A DNA stretch of 64,000 bases from Rhodococcus oxybenzonivorans. GTDB lineage: Bacteria > Actinomycetota > Actinomycetes > Mycobacteriales > Mycobacteriaceae. A program made the position numbers and the translations under genes. The stretch covers positions 1,674,001 through 1,738,000 of the forward strand of contig NZ_CP021354.1 of NCBI RefSeq assembly GCF_003130705.1, written 5' to 3'. Shown here one piece after another: positions 60,525-64,000 of this stretch (the stretch's first letter is position 1; the number at the start of each line of letters is the position of its first letter). Under the pieces are notes generated by a model. It searched no databases. It had not been told where the DNA came from and was given only the letters and a program-made list of their open reading frames with translations.

Positions 60525-61304
60525 TCACACGGAGAGGGGACCTACCTTGGCGACTGCCCGCACGGTGTCTTCGACCAGGAACCACACTGTCAACGACGTG
60601 TCGTCGCGGCGCGAGCGAAGAATGATCTTGTCCGTCGACACGATCGGCGACAGGTATTCGAGCACGGCGCGGTGCGGGTTGTCGACGAGGCGGCCGCCAC
60701 CCGGGTGCTCGTGATCGGCCAACAACTCTTCCACCGCTTGCCAGTAGACGGCGTTGTTGACGTGGTCGAACGGGTCGATGTCGGTGCGGCGCAGCCCGAA
60801 TGGCGTCTCCTCGACGCCTTCCTCGTCGGTCGACGGAGCGTCCTCGACCAGCCAGCGCTTCCATTTCAAGCGCGTTTCGCCGGCGGACTCACCGAGTGCA
60901 TCGATGAACCCGTCCTCGATACGCGTCGGCATCCCGGTTGCGGCGCTGATGTGAATCCAGAATCCTTCGGTCTCGATCAGGGCGCCTTTTTCGCCTTCGA
61001 TCTGTACCCGCATGTTCGTCCATCGGGTGGACAACCCCGAACACCAGCGGCGAAGGTGCACGCGTTCAGGCCACACCGCCGGACGGATGATGTCGATGAC
61101 CGTCCGGCGGACTATCCACAGGGGGTGGCTCTCGGCGGCGTCGACGGCCTCGAGGTTGTCCAGCCCGGCGTCTTGCAGGTAGCGGGCGATCCCGTCGAGG
61201 CGCAGTCGCTTGGCCGCGTCGATGTCCCCGGTGCGTACGGGCCAGGAAGTCTCGAAAACTCGGCCGCGATCAGGGAGCACGGCCAGTGGCTGATCGAGTG
61301 ACAA
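60525..61304 (-). CDS. Acyl-ACP thioesterase family protein
   Basis: A 259-residue double-hotdog thioesterase of the FatA/FatB type. The N-terminal hotdog has TGDIDAAKRLRLDGIARYLQ and DAGLDNLEAVDAAESHPLWI; the C-terminal hotdog has TDIDPFDHVNNAVYWQAVEE with the Asn-His active-site pattern. Bacterial members release fatty acids from acyl carrier protein; chain length is unknown. It corresponds in type to M. tuberculosis Rv2001. Its stop codon directly abuts that of the frameshifted regulator. Confidence 0.83.
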   Translation of the reverse strand: MSLDQPLAVLPDRGRVFETSWPVRTGDIDAAKRLRLDGIARYLQDAGLDNLEAVDAAESHPLWIVRRTVIDIIRPAVWPERVHLRRWCSGLSTRWTNMRVQIEGEKGALIETEGFWIHISAATGMPTRIEDGFIDALGESAGETRLKWKRWLVEDAPSTDEEGVEETPFGLRRTDIDPFDHVNNAVYWQAVEELLADHEHPGGGRLVDNPHRAVLEYLSPIVSTDKIILRSRRDDTSLTVWFLVEDTVRAVAKVGPLSV

Positions 61305-61398
61305 GGTGCGTTTCCTTCGCTCGTGGACAGTCTCCTGATTCTCGCATTCGGCGGCGAGGGTTGTTCGGAGACGCGTTTCTCAGTACAGTTTCCATAAC

Positions 61399-61415
61399 TG
61401 TTACTTCCTGTAACA
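61399..61415. promoter_or_regulatory. TGTTAC-N5-GTAACA palindrome (putative operator)
   Basis: A perfect 6-base inverted repeat, TGTTACTTCCTGTAACA, lies 41 bases upstream of the ferredoxin-reductase start and 95 bases upstream of the divergent thioesterase start. TGTTAC/GTAACA half-sites are typical of TetR or GntR/FadR-like fatty-acid regulators. The regulator is not in the window. Confidence 0.5.
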
Positions 61416-61455
61416 CACACGAACACTGGTCCGAACAGGTGTGAGGAATCCGCAA

Positions 61456-63117
61456 ATGGCATATGTCATCACGCAGGCGTGCTGCAACGACGCGAGCTGT
61501 GTCTCCGCTTGCCCCGTGAACTGCATCCATCCGACGCCGGAGGAGCGGGAGTTCGCTCAGACCGAGATGCTCCACATCGACCCCGAGACCTGCATCGACT
61601 GCGGGGCGTGCGTCGACGCCTGTCCCGTGGACGCGATCTTCCCGGAAGACAAGCTCCTGGGATCGCTCACCCGCTACAAGGACATCAACGCCGACTACTA
61701 CACGACGAATCCCATGCCGACGGGGTGGCTTCCGCTCACTCCCGCCACCCCGCCGCGACGGGATCTGGGGAAGCTGCGGGTCGCCGTCGTCGGTGCCGGG
61801 CCTGCTGCCTGCTACGCCGCCGGTGAGCTGCTCGAGCGCTCCGACGTCGAGGTCGACATGTTCGAGAAGCTGCCGACGCCGTGGGGCCTCGTCCGCGCCG
61901 GGGTCGCGCCGGACCATCCCGGCACCAAGGAGGTGACGCGGATGTTCGAGTGGAGCCTCGACCGCCCGAACTTCGAATTTCACCTCAACGTCGAGGTCGG
62001 CAAGCACATCACCCACGACGAGCTCCTCCGCAACCATCACGCGGTCGTCTACGCGGTGGGCGCGTCGAGTGACCGACGCTTGAACATCCCCGGCGAGGAC
62101 CTACCCGGAGTCCACGCTGCCACGGAGTTCGTTGCCTGGTACAACGGCCACCCGGACTATGCAGATCGCACGTTCGACCTCTCCGGGAAGCGGGCCGTGA
62201 TCGTCGGAAACGGCAACGTCGCGCTGGACGTCGCCCGCATCCTCACGATGAACGTGGCGGAGCTGGAACGGACGGACATCGCCGACCACGCACTTGCTGC
62301 ATTGCGCAACAGCAACATCGAGGAGGTTGTTCTCCTGGGTCGCCGAGGTCCCGCTCAAGCGGCATACAGCAACCCCGAGTTCCTTGCGCTCGGCGATCTC
62401 GAGAACGTGGACGTCGTCATCGACGAGGCCGATCTCGACCTCGATGACGGCAGCCGCGCACTGCTCGACGACCCGGCCACTGCGATGAAGGTCCGGCTGG
62501 CGCAGGAGTTCGCCGCACGCACTCCGCGGCCCGGACACAAGCGGATCGTGTTCCGGTACCTGACGTCCCCGCTCGACATCACGGGATCCGGTAGAGCCGA
62601 GGCGCTGCGCTACGGACGCAACGAACTCGTCGTCGACGAGTCCGGCGCCGTCGTCGCCCGGCCCGTCGACGACATCGGCTCGCTCGACACCTCTCTCGTG
62701 CTCCGCTCCATCGGCTACCGCGGCAATCCCGTGGGTGGCGTCGCGTTCGACGAGAAACGTGGCGTCATCCCCAACGAACGCGGCCGCGTATCCGACCGGG
62801 TGTATGTCACCGGGTGGATCAAGCGCGGTCCGAGCGGTGTCATCGGAACCAACAAGGCCTGCGCCAAGGAGACGGTCGCCGCCCTGCTCGAGGACTTCGA
62901 GGCGGGAAAACTTCGCGGCGACGTCGGAACCCGCAAGGACGTCAAGAAGCTCGTCGAGCGCCGGCAGCCGGAGCAGATCGGTTTCACCGGCTGGCGGGCG
63001 ATCGACAAGGCCGAGACCGCGCGCGCGGAAGGGTCCGGCCGACCCCGGGTGAAGATGACGGACAAGGTCGAAATGGTGGCTGTCGCCCGCAAGCGGAGAC
63101 GTCTCTTCGCTCGTTGA
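61456..63117 (+). CDS. fprB: Ferredoxin-ferredoxin/NADP reductase fusion (FprB-like)
   Basis: A 553-residue protein. Residues 1-60 are a bacterial two-cluster ferredoxin: CCNDASCVSACPVNC and the full CIDCGACVDACP motif (Cys46, 49, 52, 56). Residues about 95-553 are an adrenodoxin-reductase-type flavoprotein with VAVVGAGPAACYAAGELLER (FAD), PTPWGLVRAGVAPDHPGTKE, and AVIVGNGNVALDVARILTMN (NADPH). It moves electrons between NADPH and its ferredoxin domain, feeding partners such as cytochromes P450 or desaturases. ATG 61456 is nine bases from GAGGA. Resembles M. tuberculosis FprB (Rv0886). Confidence 0.92.
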   Translation: MAYVITQACCNDASCVSACPVNCIHPTPEEREFAQTEMLHIDPETCIDCGACVDACPVDAIFPEDKLLGSLTRYKDINADYYTTNPMPTGWLPLTPATPPRRDLGKLRVAVVGAGPAACYAAGELLERSDVEVDMFEKLPTPWGLVRAGVAPDHPGTKEVTRMFEWSLDRPNFEFHLNVEVGKHITHDELLRNHHAVVYAVGASSDRRLNIPGEDLPGVHAATEFVAWYNGHPDYADRTFDLSGKRAVIVGNGNVALDVARILTMNVAELERTDIADHALAALRNSNIEEVVLLGRRGPAQAAYSNPEFLALGDLENVDVVIDEADLDLDDGSRALLDDPATAMKVRLAQEFAARTPRPGHKRIVFRYLTSPLDITGSGRAEALRYGRNELVVDESGAVVARPVDDIGSLDTSLVLRSIGYRGNPVGGVAFDEKRGVIPNERGRVSDRVYVTGWIKRGPSGVIGTNKACAKETVAALLEDFEAGKLRGDVGTRKDVKKLVERRQPEQIGFTGWRAIDKAETARAEGSGRPRVKMTDKVEMVAVARKRRRLFAR

Positions 63118-63153
63118 TCACTTCCGGTCCCGGTACGCGTCTAGCATTCGGGA

Positions 63154-64000
63154 ATGCGCGCAGTGGTGGTGACGGAACTGTCCGGGCCGGATGGCATGAC
63201 GGTGCAGGAGGTGCCCGAACCGCAGGCTGAGGGTGCGGTGCTGATCGATGTCCGGGCGAGTGGGGTGTGTTTCCCCGACCTGCTGATCAGCTACGGCAAG
63301 TATCAGATTCGGCCCGAGCCGCCGTTCGTTCCCGGGGCGGAAGTGGCCGGGGTTGTCGTGTCGGCGCCGCCGGACTGCGGGCTCGAACCCGGTCGGCGGG
63401 TGCTGGCTGTCTCGCACGTCGGCGGATACGCCGAGCGGGTCGCCGTGCCACCCGCGCAGGTGCTGCCGATCCCCGACTCGCTGAGCTTCGAGGCCGCTGC
63501 GTCCCTCATCGTCAACTATCAGACGATGGAGTTCGCGCTGCAACGGCGGGCGCAATTACGTTCCGGCGAGACGGTCGTCGTGCTGGGCGCGGCGGGTGGT
63601 GTCGGCACGTCGACGATCCAGCTCGCGAAGGCCCACGGCGCGCGGGTGATCGCCGTCGTGCGGCGGGACGGTGCCGGGGACTTCCTGCGGGAATTGGGCG
63701 CCGACGAGGTCGTGCAGCTCAGGGAAGGCTGGGGCGAGCATGTTCGCGCCCTGACCGGTGGTGTCGGCGCGCAGGTGGTCGTCGATCCGGTCGGTGGTGA
63801 CGCATTCGACGAAGCGGTGCGGGTCCTGGCCCCGGAAGGGCGGCTGCTGGTCATCGGGTTCGCCGGCGGAGCGATTCCCGAGGTCAAATTGAATCGTGTG
63901 CTCTTTCGCAACATCAGCATCGTCGGGGCGGCGTGGGGTGAATTCCTCCGTACCGAACCGGCCGCGCTGGCCGAGGTGCACGCTGCGCTGCTCGGCCACA
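63154..64000 (+). CDS. Zinc-type alcohol dehydrogenase/quinone oxidoreductase family (3' truncated by window)
   Basis: The first 282 codons of a medium-chain dehydrogenase/reductase: VVVTELSGPDGMTVQEVPEP, VCFPDLLISYGKYQIRPEPP with FVPGAEVAGVV, and the NADPH site VVVLGAAGGVGTSTIQLAKA followed by VDPVGGDAFDEAVRVLAPEG. The structural and catalytic zinc Cys/His ligands of true alcohol dehydrogenases are missing, so it belongs to the zinc-free NADPH:quinone oxidoreductase branch. It continues past the right edge. Confidence 0.85.
   Translation, partial: MRAVVVTELSGPDGMTVQEVPEPQAEGAVLIDVRASGVCFPDLLISYGKYQIRPEPPFVPGAEVAGVVVSAPPDCGLEPGRRVLAVSHVGGYAERVAVPPAQVLPIPDSLSFEAAASLIVNYQTMEFALQRRAQLRSGETVVVLGAAGGVGTSTIQLAKAHGARVIAVVRRDGAGDFLRELGADEVVQLREGWGEHVRALTGGVGAQVVVDPVGGDAFDEAVRVLAPEGRLLVIGFAGGAIPEVKLNRVLFRNISIVGAAWGEFLRTEPAALAEVHAALLGH

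Overview
The window is chromosomal DNA of a high-GC, mycolic-acid-containing actinobacterium, almost certainly a Rhodococcus of the jostii/opacus group. Reasons: GTG/TTG starts and GTGA/ATGA gene overlaps are common; gene order follows Mycobacterium tuberculosis in the menaquinone block (menE to htpX), the rpmG-hadA-hadB-trpT-secE-nusG-rplK-rplA block and rplJL-mkl-rpoBC; and the exported L-amino acid oxidase at 7921-9576 closely resembles, from memory, the crystallised Rhodococcus opacus enzyme. No IS element, prophage, CRISPR array or rRNA was seen, so this is largely core chromosome with small accessory inserts.

Layout. 1-4.5 kb: a BldC-like regulator fragment, a DUF4229 membrane protein, a Cds1-like PLP enzyme, a GNAT acetyltransferase, a PlsC-type acyltransferase, a two-gene module (small HTH protein plus a Clp-N-only protein) and a small YvlD-like membrane protein. 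4.5-26.7 kb: menaquinone region with menA, menE, menB, menC, menD, menG (ubiE), menJ and a polyprenyl diphosphate synthase, interleaved with pitA, DUF3349 proteins, a hotdog thioesterase, an iron-regulated siderophore-interacting protein and the mannosyltransferase mgtA. An amino-acid oxidation cassette sits between menA and menE: IclR regulator, APC permease, Tat-exported L-amino acid oxidase, exported RidA lipoprotein and a 55-residue TatA subunit. It is followed by an inverted repeat and a decayed pseudogene. 26.8-34.7 kb: htpX, yajQ, four tRNA genes (Tyr, Thr, Met, Trp), rpmG, the mycolate dehydratase genes hadA/hadB (no hadC), secE, nusG and ribosomal protein genes with an L10 leader and attenuator.

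34.9-46.7 kb: a complete Mce lipid importer operon beginning with its own ATPase gene (mkl/mceG), then yrbEA, yrbEB, mceA-F and two Mce-associated proteins, followed by a convergent MMPL transporter. 49.4-57 kb: rpoB and rpoC. 57-64 kb: a SixA-type phosphatase, an alpha/beta hydrolase, an aldo/keto reductase lacking the usual catalytic His, a frameshifted XRE/MmyB-like regulator, an acyl-ACP thioesterase, an FprB-type ferredoxin/NADP reductase and the start of a quinone-oxidoreductase-like dehydrogenase.

The most promising unusual systems are the L-amino acid oxidase cassette carrying its own TatA, and the HTH/Clp-N pair whose probably leaderless promoter is embedded in TTGACA/TGTCAA repeats. 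Every statement is from reading the sequence and from recalled family knowledge; no database search was run.
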